Assembly (NCBI GenBank): GCA_003439945.1
Contig: QVRM01005211.1
Span: forward strand, 102,001-166,000
From: Dermanyssus gallinae
Lineage: Eukaryota; Arthropoda; Arachnida; Mesostigmata; Dermanyssidae
DNA length: 64,000 nt
Direction: 5' to 3'
The position numbers and the translations under genes were made by a program. Under the pieces are notes generated by a model. That model saw only the letters and a list, made by a program, of their open reading frames with translations, searched no databases and had not been told where the DNA came from. This document shows positions 1 through 10,959 of this stretch, in pieces. How positions within the stretch are numbered: the first letter of the stretch is position 1; each line of letters starts with the position of its first letter.

Positions 1-900
1 GATGTATAACAACTCGCCAATGGCAAGGAAAGAGGTGGTAACGACCACAACCTCGCCATCAAAGACCGCGGCAGAGGCGACGAAAAACAACGCTGGCTTT
101 GTCACCGTCCGACAGAGGACGAGTGATAAAACAAAGCCTTGTATCCAGAAAGGCAGCGCATCTAATGGAGTGGGCGATCTCGAAGTGTGTGGTGGGCCAG
201 GCAGGTTTAGGGCGCTGAGAACAAATCTTGACTCGGCAGAACTCGCTAACACGGTGAGTTCTGATGTCTCAGGTTTCGACTTGCCAACTATTGTCGGTGG
301 CGACTCTAATGCCTGCATAGATGGTGGGGCTAGTGGCCATAAAGAAGGGGTCCTGCTCCAGTTAATGAAATGTTTTGGTCTGAGATATGCACATGCGCGA
401 TGACTAGACGTATATGTCATAACAGAAGCAAAACCATTGGCTTACTGTTTTATAACCTTGCGAAGTTACAAGCTTCGATGTTCTCGAGCTGGCTGCACAG
501 AAACACTTACCAATATCAGCAGTTGTAAAAATTCGGGAAACAGTGAGGCAAACGCGTGATGCAATCCATTGTGCTTTGATCAAAGACAGAACGAGCGAAG
601 GCGAAACCCGTCAGTCCTTATAGATTGCGTTAAAGCCTTCGACAATGCACCTCAAGATGCCCTGTTGAAGTTATTCCGATACGCAACGGTTGGTGGCTCA
701 ATTCTGAGTTTCATTGATAACACCCTACTGGTACAGGGTAGGCAGTACATGCTGCGGATAAGGCAAAATGTTGGACCAAACCCCGCAAGTAGACTCACTA
801 AGATACGTCTCCTTTACTTTTCTGCTTGCCGATTCTATCGGCTGTATTCGACAGGACTACCAAAAACCCATAGTTGGAACATACGCAAGTGACATAAGAG
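1..900 (+). pseudogene. Decayed non-LTR retrotransposon (endonuclease and RT fragments)
   Basis: Two open stretches lie in different frames. The first (2-403) ends in a block with IVGGDSNACID followed by a GVLLQLMKCFGLRYA stretch. This resembles the GD-x-NAH motif and following helix of APE-type LINE endonucleases. The second (569-892) has VLIDCVKAFDNAPQDALLKL, which resembles reverse transcriptase motif A (F-x-D-x-x-x-A-F-D), followed by a palm-like stretch ending in QGRQYMLRI. Motifs B and C (the F/YADD box) were not found. The frames are interrupted and the element is clearly dead. The family cannot be named. It runs off the left edge of the window. Confidence 0.45.
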
Positions 901-1392
901 CCGCTCATGCTAACCTTTTTTTTTACTGCTGAAACCTCTCAGCATTACTTTGGGGGATTACTGGAATCTCGACGGACATGCGCCATCCCAGCCATGGTGA
1001 CTAGTCTGGGACTCGCAAACCCAGTAAACCCGCTTCCCCCCCACCCCCAGATATCGGTAACTGCGTAGGCATTGCTTCGAATCCATGGGAGTGGTGTTGC
1101 ACCAACTCCTACATTCTACTCCAATCTGGCTCATGCTAACCTGGGTGCCAACAAGTGCACCACTTTTCTGGCAGAAGTGCTCATTGTTTTAAAAGAGCTG
1201 GAAATAAACGCCATTACGATCAAAGTTGTGATGTTCAGAAGAGGGACTCTATTGGCTGCAAATTACATTATATGTTGCGGCGGCCCACCCTGGAGTTTAT
1301 TGGAGAATTCTTTTCAGTATCTAAAGTTTTGTTCCTATTACACCAGGACGACCTTCACTGCACGTATCGTCACGACAATGCGCACAGCTCAA

Positions 1393-1465
1393 GTCTATCT
1401 TTTCGGAAAGGTAAGCAACGTGGTGTGACTCTCCGCACTTCGCCTACCTTTTCGAAAAGATAGAC
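1393..1465. repeat. 21-bp inverted repeat with 31-nt loop
   Basis: The arm at 1393-1413 (gtctatcttttcggaaaggt + a) and the arm at 1445-1465 are reverse complements at 20 of 21 positions. They can fold into a strong hairpin around a 31-nt loop. No coding function is visible. It could be a decayed MITE end or a structured RNA. Confidence 0.6.
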
Positions 1466-1560
1466 ACTATAGCATTTTTCTGTCTCAAGATTGTTCTAAA
1501 GTTGCGTTTGAGGTCTACGCGGACGTATTATTAAATAATGTGCCTTACTGATGATACTGT

Positions 1561-1581
1561 ATATATATATATAGTAGATAC

Positions 1582-1617
<36 letters not shown>

Positions 1618-1619
1618 GA
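1561..1619. repeat. (TA)n array, interrupted
   Basis: Two (TA)n runs are separated by a short tagtagatactacta core that is nearly self-complementary. Confidence 0.9.
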
Positions 1620-2064
1620 TCAAAGCGTAGCATTTATTAAGTATGTTGTCTTCAACATTTTGCTTGGAAATATAAAGGTACACACTAACGTGATGAGGTG
1701 GCCTCGTGATGACTCAGGACTCTACGAAGTCTCAAGGATCGTTTTTGCGCTAGATGTTGTCACAGATTTGAAGTAGGGAAGTTCGTGAATCGGTCGCTCG
1801 TGACCCTATGCTTGTCGTCATTTCTCTATTGAAAAGACTTTACGGATAACAACGTGCCGCCCCGTGCTTGCGCCTCACTTCAATTAAGCCGCCGTAATAC
1901 GTAGAATTGAGAGGATCTATCTTTTCGTCTTTCGCGGTGTGGCGATTTAAGCGTGACACTCAACGCGTGATTGTGCTATTATAATAGAGACGTCTTGGAT
2001 ATAAGCGTCTTCTAACGAGTTTTTCCCTTTGCTTCTACAGCTCTATCTTATACCCTTTATTTCG

Positions 2065-2124
<60 letters not shown>

Positions 2125-4094
2125 TTACTGATATTTTATTCCAAGAATAAAATATTTAAGTACCCGTACCGAAACGACCAATGATGATGATGATGATGCA
2201 AGCTGCCAAGTCAACATCGGCCAGACAGCCATCAGCAGGTCACAGTTGCCGGCTCGACGCCGCTGCCGCCAAGAAACGCAGGTAGCAGGAAGGGGGGGGG
2301 GGGAGAGAGAGAAAGAGCTGGGGGCATTGTGGTACATTACGTCAAGGGCCCCCTGTGTTTAGCCATGCCAACAGGGTGAAGATATACTTCTTGGTAATAA
2401 TAAACACGTTGCCTGAGAACAATTACGTTTTGGGGCAGCGTAGGATGGTTCAACCAGTTGACTGATCGACGTGTTTGTGGTCATATAAAGAGTTTTAGTA
2501 TCATGATTGTGTGGCTTCGGCAAGACCTACATATGAGTTCATATACATTCGTGTCTATATGTATATATAGGTCAACATCTATAATTATAATACAACAGTA
2601 TGACAAATCAACATCGTAATTGTATCCATCATCCCTGCCGGCTGCCGGCACCGCCGCCTGTACAGTTTTGTCAACCAGTTATCTTTTGGTGGCCTGACTA
2701 TGCGCCTCTAGGGATATTTCACATATGATAAAATGTAAATGATTTTTAAGTAAATATATAAACATATTCACTTAATTTAGGAATGAACTATTTTTTAATA
2801 ATACAACTTGTTTATCAAATTGAGCTACGGCTTAATAACGTTTAAGTTCTCGGTTAAAAAAGAAGGAAAGAGAAAGCATGATACAACTAATAAGAACTTT
2901 ATGTGCGCCAGGACATTGAGTATGAACGTTTTTGTCTCGCGCACAAAGCATATTATGAAACTAAAGAATAAAAGCTCTCCGAGAGATAATCCCACCTTGA
3001 CAGCGCAGGCAAGAGAGTTGCATACTGGAAAACTTTTTTTAACTACAAATGAAACCTTAGTCGTAGTACCACAATGAGATAATCTGCTAGCAGTGGCTGG
3101 AAGTGAAAATGAGATCTTTGAAGGCACTGTTTTTTCGATATTTCAAAAGCAAGTAGAACAACCTAAAGGGTGTGCCGCTTGTCGATTGCAAGAATGCCGT
3201 AGATTACAATACTAGTGATTAAAATGATTGTGTGACTATTTTGTCCGAAACAAATGGCCTCAAATCGTCGTTTTGCGTTATCTTTGCTCGGTGATTTCTC
3301 CCTTTAAATGCTGCTCCCAAGGGAAGATCGAGTAATAAAGGTGTTGGTAATTATAGTACATTGTTTTTCATAATACCTTTTCATAATAGTTCTAATAACT
3401 TTTAGGCATCGTTTGGCCAATATAGCAGCACAGTATTTTGAAGCTAAGTTGCTCAAACGAGGCTATCATTGCATTTTGACATATGCAATATTTCAAACAC
3501 TTTGTATGATTGTATCCATCATCATGATCATGCCGCGTTGTGTGTGGAGACCGACGCATCAGACTTTGTATAGGTAGAGCCAATTATGTGACGGCTACGT
3601 GCCAAAGGCCGTCAGTAGAGGCGGGAGCCCAACTGAATGCCTTAAAGCTGAATCGACGTCTATAGCTTTCTAGCGCAACCAATTTATTTGTCGAATTATA
3701 TATAACGTAATTTACTCGCATTTAATTTATTGATTTTTCAATTTACTCTTGAGCAGCCATTTGCGTAACAAAGGCGCCATTGACAAGCGCGCGCGCAACT
3801 CAATGAATTTTGCAAACCGCGTGGCTTGCTTGTAACAACCTCGCACTTTAATGAGATATGCATTGCATTACTTAGAAAAAGTATTCAATTGTCGAACTCT
3901 AACAAGAATGCATCATGGTGATAAGTGGTCAGACCATGTGCTGTATATTCACACACCCTTTAGCAGGGGGGCTTTATTGAGATCACAGAAGAAGGCTATT
4001 GCAGGTCTCTCGAGTATATTATTATGTACCCAATAAACTATGTCTTTCAGATTATGTTAGTTCATCTTAAGGCACTAATTAGTTTATATATATA
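1620..4094. other. Non-coding stretch, one doubtful exon
   Basis: Mostly AT-rich and featureless. A composite (CT)n(AT)n array is listed separately. Around 2150-2281 the plus strand reads open (K Y L S T R T E T T N then five D) up to ACGCAG followed by gtagca, a possible splice donor after 2281. The upstream acceptor is weak and the phase does not join the exon at 5474, so I do not call it. A poly-G tract lies near 2291. Confidence 0.4.
2064..2121. repeat. (CT)n-(AT)n compound microsatellite
   Basis: About 19 bases of CT repeat run directly into about 39 bases of AT repeat. Confidence 0.95.
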
Positions 4095-4096
4095 TA

Positions 4097-4124
4097 CAGG
4101 TAGTTCAACAAGTTTTTAAAATGA
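4097..4124 (+). repeat. Left terminal inverted repeat of mariner copy 1
   Basis: Starts caggtagttcaacaagtt immediately after the TA. It pairs with 5358-5385 with two mismatches. This is the expected transposase binding site. Confidence 0.9.
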
Positions 4125-4273
4125 GCTTTTCAGAATTCGAATTTTGGCGCGCTTTCACCGCTATTGGAAACGGCAACTTTTCGAATGCTGGCAGTCAAAA
4201 TATTATGGTGATTGGCCGTTGCGATTTCATTTGATCGCTTTTCCCGTGCAACGTATCGGCGTGATTTTGAAAA

Positions 4274-5320
4274 ATGGAGAAAAAAGAGTTTCGAGTGGTT
4301 ATCAAGCATTTTTATTTCAAAGGTTGGAATGCGACCCAAGTGAAAAATGAGTTAGACGAGGTGTACGGTGACTCTGCGCCATGTTTTGCCACTGTTTCCA
4401 ACTGGATTAATGAGTTAAAAAGAGGTCGCAGGAGCACCGAGGATGAACTACGTTCAGGACGCCCAAAAACGGCAACTGATGAGGAAAACGTGGAAAAAGT
4501 GCGGAAAATCGTTGCCGCAGATAAGCGAGTGAACATTAGGGAGATAGCGGAGGCCTTGGGGATCAGTTTGAGTAGAGTGCATTTCATCCTGCACGAAAAC
4601 TTGAAGATGAAAAAGCTCAGAGCAAAATGGGTGCCGCATTTGCTCAACCAAGGCCAAAAAGACGCGCGTGTTTCCGCTTCACAGCGATATTTGGCCAAGA
4701 TGTCGAAAAATCTGTCGGATTTTTGGCGCAGATTCGTGACCGTCGATGAAAGCTGGGTCCATCACTACACTCCCGAGACCCAAGAAGCATCTCGTCAATG
4801 GTGTGCACCTGGTGAAGGACCTCCGAAGAGGGTGCGGACAACGGCATCGGCCGGAAAGATGATGGCTACGGTTTTTTGGGACCAACGTGGAATAATTCTG
4901 GTCGACTACCTTGAGAGCGGTAAAACGATCACGGGAGAATATTATGCAAGACTGTTGGACTGCCTGACGCAAGAACTCATCGTGAAACGGCCCGCTTTGC
5001 AGAAGAAGGTTGTCCTGTTTCACCAGGACAATGCTCCCGCACACAAGTCGCGGCAAGCAACGGCAAAACTGGCCCAACTGAGGTTCGAACTTATTGAACA
5101 ACCTTCCTATTCTCCAGACCTGGCCCCCTCTTATTATTTCCTCTTCGGACATTTGAAGAATAGTCTCGGTGGAAAGCGTTTTTCCAGCAATGAAGAGGTT
5201 AAGGCTGCTGTCAATGCCTATTTTCAGTCTAAAGACGCGGAATTCTACTCAAGAAGTATAAATGCTCTGAAATCTCGGTGGGAAAAGTGTATTGAGCTTC
5301 TCGGGGAGTATATCGAATAA
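4274..5320 (+). CDS. Mariner transposase, intact frame but third catalytic Asp lost
   Basis: The frame is a 348-residue ORF from ATG to TAA, the usual length for a mariner transposase, which excises and inserts the element by cut-and-paste. The N-terminal part has the paired helix-turn-helix region (about residues 1-115, including VNIREIAEALGISLSRVHF). The catalytic part should carry D,D34D. The first Asp is D158 in TVDESWVHHY and the second is D252 in FHQDNAPAH. The third position, 35 residues on, is Y287 in PDLAPSYYFLF, where the family has APSD. The cause is one base, TAT instead of GAT at 5132. Copy 2 in this window still reads APSDYFLF. The protein should bind ends but not cut. Primate SETMAR lost the same residue (D to N), so retention as a binding protein is possible, but a plain dead copy is more likely. 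Confidence 0.93.
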   Translation: MEKKEFRVVIKHFYFKGWNATQVKNELDEVYGDSAPCFATVSNWINELKRGRRSTEDELRSGRPKTATDEENVEKVRKIVAADKRVNIREIAEALGISLSRVHFILHENLKMKKLRAKWVPHLLNQGQKDARVSASQRYLAKMSKNLSDFWRRFVTVDESWVHHYTPETQEASRQWCAPGEGPPKRVRTTASAGKMMATVFWDQRGIILVDYLESGKTITGEYYARLLDCLTQELIVKRPALQKKVVLFHQDNAPAHKSRQATAKLAQLRFELIEQPSYSPDLAPSYYFLFGHLKNSLGGKRFSSNEEVKAAVNAYFQSKDAEFYSRSINALKSRWEKCIELLGEYIE

Positions 5321-5357
5321 GAAAAAATAAAAACAAGATTTGGAAAATTCTTGGTTT

Positions 5358-5382
5358 TCATTCTAAGAACTTGTTGAACTAC

Positions 5383-5385
<3 letters not shown>
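5358..5385 (-). repeat. Right terminal inverted repeat of mariner copy 1
   Basis: Ends ttgttgaactacctg immediately before the TA at 5386. It is the inverted partner of 4097-4124. Confidence 0.9.
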
Positions 5386-5426
<41 letters not shown>

Positions 5427-5428
5427 GT
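5386..5428. repeat. (TA)n array to the right of mariner copy 1
   Basis: An almost pure AT/TA run follows directly on the transposon end, so the element probably landed within a (TA)n array. Confidence 0.9.
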
Positions 5429-5473
5429 CACTTCGTACCTGTCCAGGTTATGGTAATATGTGCATTACCGCAG

Positions 5474-5777
5474 GCATTTCTCCAGCAGTGGCGGCGGTAA
5501 CCGCCTGAGCGGCAAAGAGACTAGACCAAACGACATGCGTGTTAATCGAGCATCATGCAGCCCTATGCTGCTTATCGAGCGACATAACGTGACAGGCTGT
5601 CGGTCGCTTATTTTAGCGCATCATAATTACGATTATCGGCTGGAGCTAACGAACAGTGGTGGTATTGTGGCAGTAAGTGTTGCTTCATGCGACTCAGTAC
5701 ACGCCAGTACATTCAGCGGCAACAGCACACTACCTATTGACGTGAACCATTTTATACACGCGTTTTTCGGGATCGAG
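5474..5777 (+). CDS. Predicted host-gene exon 1 (of six seen)
   Basis: The stretch is open over 101 codons between an acceptor (ttaccgcag, ending 5473) and a consensus donor (GATCGAG then gtgagt at 5778). The exon takes one base to finish an incoming codon and ends in phase 0, which fits the phase-0 start of the exon at 7905. The product contains CRSLILAHHNYDYRLELTN and NSTLPIDVNHFIHAFFGIE. It is not Q-rich like the later exons and I do not recognise it. Because the incoming phase is 2, at least one earlier coding exon must exist. The acceptor is only moderate, and this is the least certain member of the series together with the last exon. Confidence 0.42.
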
Positions 5778-6324
5778 GTGAGTTGCTCTTGCGATTATTT
5801 TACCTTCTCTAAAGTCTCGAAGCCTTGTCGATTCAATTTGTTTATCCGTGGGAACAGGAAAAGTTGCCTTCCGAAATCAAAATTATGATGTGTTCGTAGT
5901 CATGAAGTAGAATCCAAGAGCTGTTTGCCCAGGGTTCAGGACTCTTGCGTCAGACGTTCTCACGCAATCTTCTTAAAATTCTTCACGTCCATCGCGAAGT
6001 CCACAATACCACGTATGCACGGTAATTCAAGGCACTGCTTGATCATTATAAGCAGTTCGTAACTTTTACCCCACTTCAGAATTTTGAGAAAGAAGAAGAA
6101 AGAGGAGGCTATTTTTCATACAGAACTTAATGCAGATTTGTTGCTCCTTTATTTTGGGCTCCTTAATTGTCGCCGGACTTCGCTTTCTCTACATATTTAA
6201 TCCAAACTCAGGTAATAAACGTCGTCAGCGATTGGTATGCACCTATTTGCACCCGATGAATGGCGCTTCTAGCATAACAAATCGGAGGACCTTAGTAATT
6301 TCGGTCTGGCGGCCAGTGGAAATT

Positions 6325-6360
<36 letters not shown>

Positions 6361-7904
6361 ACTAAATCAAGTCGGTGTGAGGAAACAGTATAATAACGTA
6401 AATTGTTGTTTGGGTGCAGCTGTATGTCGTCACAAACTCGAATGGTGGCTGGCATACGCGGCCCGCGTTTACTAGAACGACCGTATGAACAATATTCACA
6501 ACAAGCAAACAACGTATTTATATCCCTATACATATAAATACGTATGTACGTAAGCACATATACCTAAAAAAATCGATTTTTTTATTTCCGCAACCGCAAC
6601 CAATCATTTTATATAGATCGACAGATACTTGCATATAAAGCGTGTGTATAAACACAGGCACTTCTCCAGCTAGTTTGTTTGCAGCGGGCCCACTAGTCTG
6701 ATCAATCAGTTTATTAGCAAATAGTCTTATAAAATACACGAATAATCGCCCATCAACATATATATGTATGTACATACATCAATATATATATGTATGATCA
6801 TACAGTGCACAATGCTTAGATGATTTGGCATTTGGTTTTGCAACTCTTTCAGGATGCCATTTTCCATTTGTTTTTTATGAGCAACGGCCACGGGTGTAAT
6901 TGGTGGTGGGTCATTTCGCTCCGATGTTCTTAGCATAGCTTTTCATTACCTAAACACGACTGCGTACGACTTACTTCCGTGGCACTTTGTTACCGACTGG
7001 AACATGGTATTAAACGTCATGAGGTGACACGGTCATGTATTTGTCGTTCCTTGTATTGCACCTGAGTTGATTTGTCCTTTGGTGGAGTTCACTGGTAAAT
7101 GTTTAGCGTGACCTCGGAGAGCCTCGTGGTACAGAAACTATCTCGATTAAAATAATTTACTTAAGACATAATAAACAAGGAAGGCAGCATTGAGCTAAGG
7201 ACCTCAGCGCATGGTCGTTGCTACTTGTTGTATTGTTTTCTTTGCAATCATAACAATATTGAGGATAATGTGAAAACCGTGACGCGGAATATAACGCTTT
7301 TTGTGTCAATGTTTGAGGATTTATGTCGACGAGGCCCGAGTTTTGATAATATAGGCCAAAATTCAGCTTAAGAATAGCACGATTGCTTACATATCTCATT
7401 ATCGCATAGAGGTAAACACAAGTAATTTTATTCCGGCTGCAACTTTTTACCAACACAATGGTAACTGTAGTAGGTTTAAATTACTATATCCTCCTTGCAA
7501 AGAATTGTAAATGTATGAAACAACATACCATTGTATTGTGTATATAATAAATAAATTACCTTGTTCAAAAAAAAAATCAGCTTACTACAACTAAAAATGT
7601 ACCATTAGTATTAGCTTTTTGTATACAACCATCCTTGTAGTATAAGGTTGTACAAGTATGTTTGTATGAAATTAGCTAATGTAATAGTACATTTTTCACA
7701 GGTATCGAATCATCGTATTGTGTTATCGAAGTTCCTCTCTCGTATGTGCTGGATTGTCCGAAAACCGACAATCCAACCTTATATGCAAACATTCTGCGCA
7801 GTACATCGTAAGCTATTCATAATATAATGGCATGATGACGAAATACATGTTGATGAACTATATTCTAAATTTCATCACGCACCTTACGTATTGCTGGATT
7901 ACAG
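5778..7904 (+). other. Predicted intron 1
   Basis: Runs from gtgagt to ggattacag. It contains a (TA)n array at 6326-6358, AT-rich sequence with short palindromes around 6500-6800, and a small inverted repeat at 7750-7775 (tggattgtc against gacaatcca). No other gene is visible. Confidence 0.4.
6326..6358. repeat. (TA)n array
   Basis: A pure AT dinucleotide run in predicted intron 1. Confidence 0.95.
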
Positions 7905-8252
7905 GAAAACACACCCCAGTTCCAACTTCAAGACGAGGAAGAAGGTAAAACCGAGCAGGGTCAACTTGCGGCTCACCAGGGCCACCCTACTAGCGGCCGG
8001 ACTTCAGCCACCTCGGCGCACCTTCAACAGCGACAGCATCAACATCAACAGCAACAGCAGCAGCTGCACCACCACCACCAACAACAACAACAACAACACC
8101 ACCAACAACAACAGCAACAACAGGTCGTTGTGCATCAACAGACGTCACAAGACCAGTTACGCCACCAGGTCCAGACACGGCTCCAGCAAGGCCCAACACA
8201 GTCTGCATCGCCCGTCCACTTCCAACAATCTGTTCACCATCAACAACTGCCG
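7905..8252 (+). CDS. Host-gene exon 2, polyglutamine/polyhistidine
   Basis: The exon is 348 nt, exactly 116 codons, phase 0 at both ends. It has no ATG, so a start-codon search misses the true frame. It opens ENTPQFQLQDEEEGKTEQGQ, then runs of Q and H (around 8026-8123), then VVVHQQTSQDQLRHQVQT. Acceptor: attgctggattacag ends at 7904. The donor is non-canonical: CTGCCG then gcaagt, which fits the extended consensus of GC-AG introns. The competing frame on this strand (S/N-rich, running to 8400) and the minus frame give valine/alanine-rich products typical of shadow reading of CAA/CAG repeats. Such Q/H-rich tracts are common in arthropod transcription and RNA-regulatory proteins. Function unknown. 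Confidence 0.65.
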
Positions 8253-8335
8253 GCAAGTCGCATTTCCCAATAACAAAAATCGATCGATCACAGCGGAGGC
8301 GAGCACATTTCATCAAAACATTGAAATATACGTCT

Positions 8336-8470
8336 ACTTTAATCACTGCAACATATCTGAGAATGTAGGACAAATTGTAATTGCAGTTTCAACCAGTTGA
8401 AGCATAGGGCTACATTAATCTTTGGAACCTATCTGAGAATGTAGAACAAAGTGTAAACGCACTGTCACAA
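8336..8470. repeat. Imperfect tandem duplication, period 76 bp
   Basis: The block tatctgagaatgtag occurs at 8354 and again at 8430, with matching flanks (gcaaca/ggaacc before, acaaa-tgtaa after). It lies just inside predicted intron 2, downstream of the exon 2 donor. Confidence 0.6.
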
Positions 8471-8699
8471 AATGAGTAGGCTGCCTAGTTGTTTTCGCTG
8501 AATAATAAAGTTAGAAATAATGAACAAATATTTATAATGAACGGTTATCTAACACGAATGCATAGTTGATCAATAATGCAGTCACTAGGACAGCGGCTTC
8601 AAGAAGGGTAACAAGTATTTGGTGAAGCAGAAATCTCTGTTGGATTCTTAAATTTAATAATGTATTTTTAAGACACGGTGTCGCCTCAGTTAATCGCCT

Positions 8700-9190
8700 A
8701 TTAGGTTGGAAAGAAAGTATGTATGAAACATTCCGTTCAGGCAACTTAAGTATTTTGAATAGACCCCGTTCTGAAAGGCCTATTATGCTCAAGAAAGATC
8801 GCTTGCGCAAGAAATACGCGCGAGTGACTACGCGTGAACTAGCCCCGGACTTCGGGATGTGTTATACAACCATCGTCACTCGCCTTTGCGCAAAAGTTTG
8901 CCAGACACATCGAATTTCCGTCCTTGAATCGAATTGCTGTCTGTGGCAAAAAATGTATCTTTTTCCAACATGTAAAGCGTACAACACCCTGGCGCGCCCT
9001 AGGCCAACCTCGGCAAAGGACACCAATGAGACTAACCCATTCACGCAAGATTTTGCTCTGTATTTGGTGGGATAGGCATGGCATCGTCCACGACGAGTTC
9101 CTTCCTAGTGGCCAAACGATAGAAACGGGTGTCGTAAGCTCGATCGAGTTTTGCCGCTTTCCAGAGAGAGACACGGTGTCATGAATAATA
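8700..9190 (+). pseudogene. Decayed mariner transposase fragment (third type)
   Basis: Two frames carry mariner-like blocks. From about 8719, YETFRSGN and later ARVTTRELAPDFG with TTIVTRL match the helix-turn-helix region. From about 9003, KILLCIWWDRHGIVHDEFLP then SGQTIET matches the conserved block between the first and second catalytic Asp. The DESW and HDNAPAH motifs and both terminal repeats are missing or eroded. It differs from the copies at 4.1 kb and 49 kb. It lies in predicted intron 2 of the host gene. Confidence 0.65.
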
Positions 9191-10352
9191 AAGGCTTTAT
9201 CTTCCACCGAAACAACCCGGGCCCGGATATGAGTTTACCCGGCTTCCGCAAGACAACAAGTTTTAAAGGCAATTTTGCCGCATCCAACGTACTAGCCGGA
9301 TATCGCACATTTGCATTACCGCTTATCTAGACGTCTGCGGAACTACCTAGAAAAAAATACACACTTTACATGAATGAAGGCTGATTTTAAAGTTGAAACA
9401 TTTACCAATCATATACGTGTCACCTCTTTCTAGGGCCTTCGTCCAATGCTCTCTCAATCAGAGAATTTTTCGTCTTTAGATGCAAAAAATTATCAATAAA
9501 GTTTTTCAGACTCCGAAAACTTGATAAGTTCTCTCCTCTCAGAGAATTTAGGAGTACTTTGACTTTCAGCGTTTCAATTGTTTGCAGGCTCTTATAGTAG
9601 CACGCCTTTCCGATCTCAGTAGACACACAACATGGCCTCCGTAGTATGAAAACCTGTTTTTGTAATGGTGTTGGGCCTGGTACATTGCTTCGACTCGATA
9701 ACTTTGTGCGAGCTACGTTACAGCAGACGATTGACTTCTTCGATACATGGCCACGTTTCACGTAGACGCAAATAGCTACTAGTCGATGCGATGTACCGCC
9801 GATGTCACCATGTAAGCGATTTGATCTAGTGTGAAATGGATATAACAATCTGCGAGAGCAGTTATTTTCTTCGTATTTTGTACGGAAAGCCGACCCGTCC
9901 GTCGTTAATCTATTGGCTTAAAACTTCCACTGCTAAAGCGAATAAAGAATCGCACTGCGGTACCATCACACACCACCGCACTCAGTCATTCGTGGTGGTG
10001 GTGGTTAAAAAGCAGAACTTAACGCAAATGGGCCTTCGTAGACGTCATTGTTATTTCACTCACAAACATTGCAGCGCTGTCACATCATCATTATCCCTGC
10101 ACGGTGTATAATTAGGCTTGCGCTGAGTATAGGAAATACACCACAAGATAATTGCTGCCCCTGATATCTCTCTTGGAGGCGGCATGTTTTTATACTACAG
10201 ACTCAGTGTTGAAAGCGTTTTATTAATAAAGGAAAATTTAGCCCTGAAGTTTAGGCTTCCTCTGGTAAAGAGGTAAGCTGGCTACATTTTGTGCATTTGA
10301 CTTTCTTTCAGTCTTTGGTAGTTTAGAGTACTACAGGTCACTCTTGTGTGTC
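9191..10352. other. Intron sequence without recognisable content
   Basis: Mixed-composition intron. An open minus-strand stretch (9420-9848) has no start codon, splice signals or family resemblance. A short (GGT)n occurs near 9993. Confidence 0.4.
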
Positions 10353-10519
10353 GAGCCCGGTGGCGCGGTGCATTCGTCTGCGCCTCGCGACCGGAGGAGA
10401 CGCATGGGTACGCGGGTTTGAGCCCCACCGTTGCACACTTGTGTTTATAGGGTCCGTCCATGAAACTATGCGAAAAGCAGTCCCGCGGACGTTAAATCTT
10501 GGCTGAGGGTCAGCCCGAA
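10353..10519 (+). repeat. tRNA-derived SINE, copy 1
   Basis: It shares a continuous alignment of about 170 bp with 34912-35086. The left part carries an RNA polymerase III-like box A (tggcgcggtgc at about 10361) and box B (gggtttgagcccc, about 10414-10426), spaced as in a tRNA gene. After this tRNA-like head comes a body ending gttaaatcttggctgagg then gtcagcccgaa. No clear target-site duplication is left, so it is older than copy 2. It lies in intron 2, 148 bp upstream of host exon 3. Confidence 0.8.
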
Positions 10520-10667
10520 GAATAACGTCGTTCTTAGATTTAATGATAGATATTAGGCTCGAAAAAGTAAACTTTTTCTCGCAATCGCTCCTTCCACATA
10601 TTTGATTACCATTCATAACTAATAATAATTGAACCCGCCATTGATTGTGGTGTCTTGTACCGTACAG

Positions 10668-10959
10668 GTTCCCCAGGCACTAGTTCAACCAGCCGCAGCT
10701 CACAATGAAATCGGAGGACCGATTGGAGGTATCCCTCCGGGCTGGAAGGTTATCCGCGTCACGGCCGATCAGTTGGCTGCTTACCAACGAGGAGGTCCTG
10801 CTCCATGGCTGGCCAACCCTAATGCAAATGCCATCCAGCATCACCAACAGCATCAACAACAGCAACACCTGGCGCTGCCACAGCAACAAACTCGAGAGCC
10901 TCAGCCACAACGTCTAGCTGGGCCCCCTCCCACGCACCACCACCATCTTCAACATCAGG
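10668..10959 (+). CDS. Host-gene exon 3
   Basis: The acceptor cgtacag ends at 10667 and the frame starts in phase 0 with VPQALVQPAAAHNEIGGP, then IGGIPPGWKVIRVTADQLAA, then a Q/H-rich segment to HHHHLQHQ. The exon ends one base into a codon (CAG G, then gtatac at 10960), phase 1. This agrees with exon 4, which starts by completing GGG. The segment PPGWKVIRVTADQLAAYQRG is the most protein-like, non-repetitive block of this gene and would be the best query for identification. Function unknown. Confidence 0.72.

Larger units (their letters stand above)
4097..5385 (+). mobile_element. Full-length mariner transposon, copy 1
   Basis: The element is 1,289 bp, close to the usual 1.3 kb of mariner. 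It is bounded by TA at 4095-4096 and 5386-5387, the target-site duplication expected of this family. Terminal inverted repeats of about 28 bp (4097-4124 and 5358-5385) begin caggtagttcaacaagtt and match at 26 of 28 positions. One open transposase gene fills 4274-5320. The target was a (TA)n array. The right end lies only 88 bp upstream of a predicted host exon at 5474, so the element sits in an intron or the upstream flank of that gene. A close relative lies at 44424-45709. Confidence 0.95.

Noticed and set aside
1072..1463. Overlapping frames with a C...HYDQSC stretch, zinc-knuckle-like
   Set aside because: Cys/His spacing does not fit a known knuckle and both frames are equally plausible.
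2150..2281. Possible plus-strand exon with a poly-Asp run before a gtagca donor
   Set aside because: Acceptor is A-rich and the exit phase 0 does not fit the exon at 5474.
6324..6557. Alternating Ile-Tyr open frames on both strands (here and at 11.1, 12.3, 40.1, 43.2, 44.3, 53.3 kb)
   Set aside because: These are translations of (TA)n arrays, with no coding evidence.
7990..8373. Val/Ala-rich minus frame and S/N-rich plus frame over the polyglutamine exon
   Set aside because: Shadow readings of CAA/CAG repeats. The Q/H frame has matching splice phases.
9420..9848. Minus-strand 142-codon open frame in intron 2
   Set aside because: Starts TTG, no recognised domain, no splice signals.
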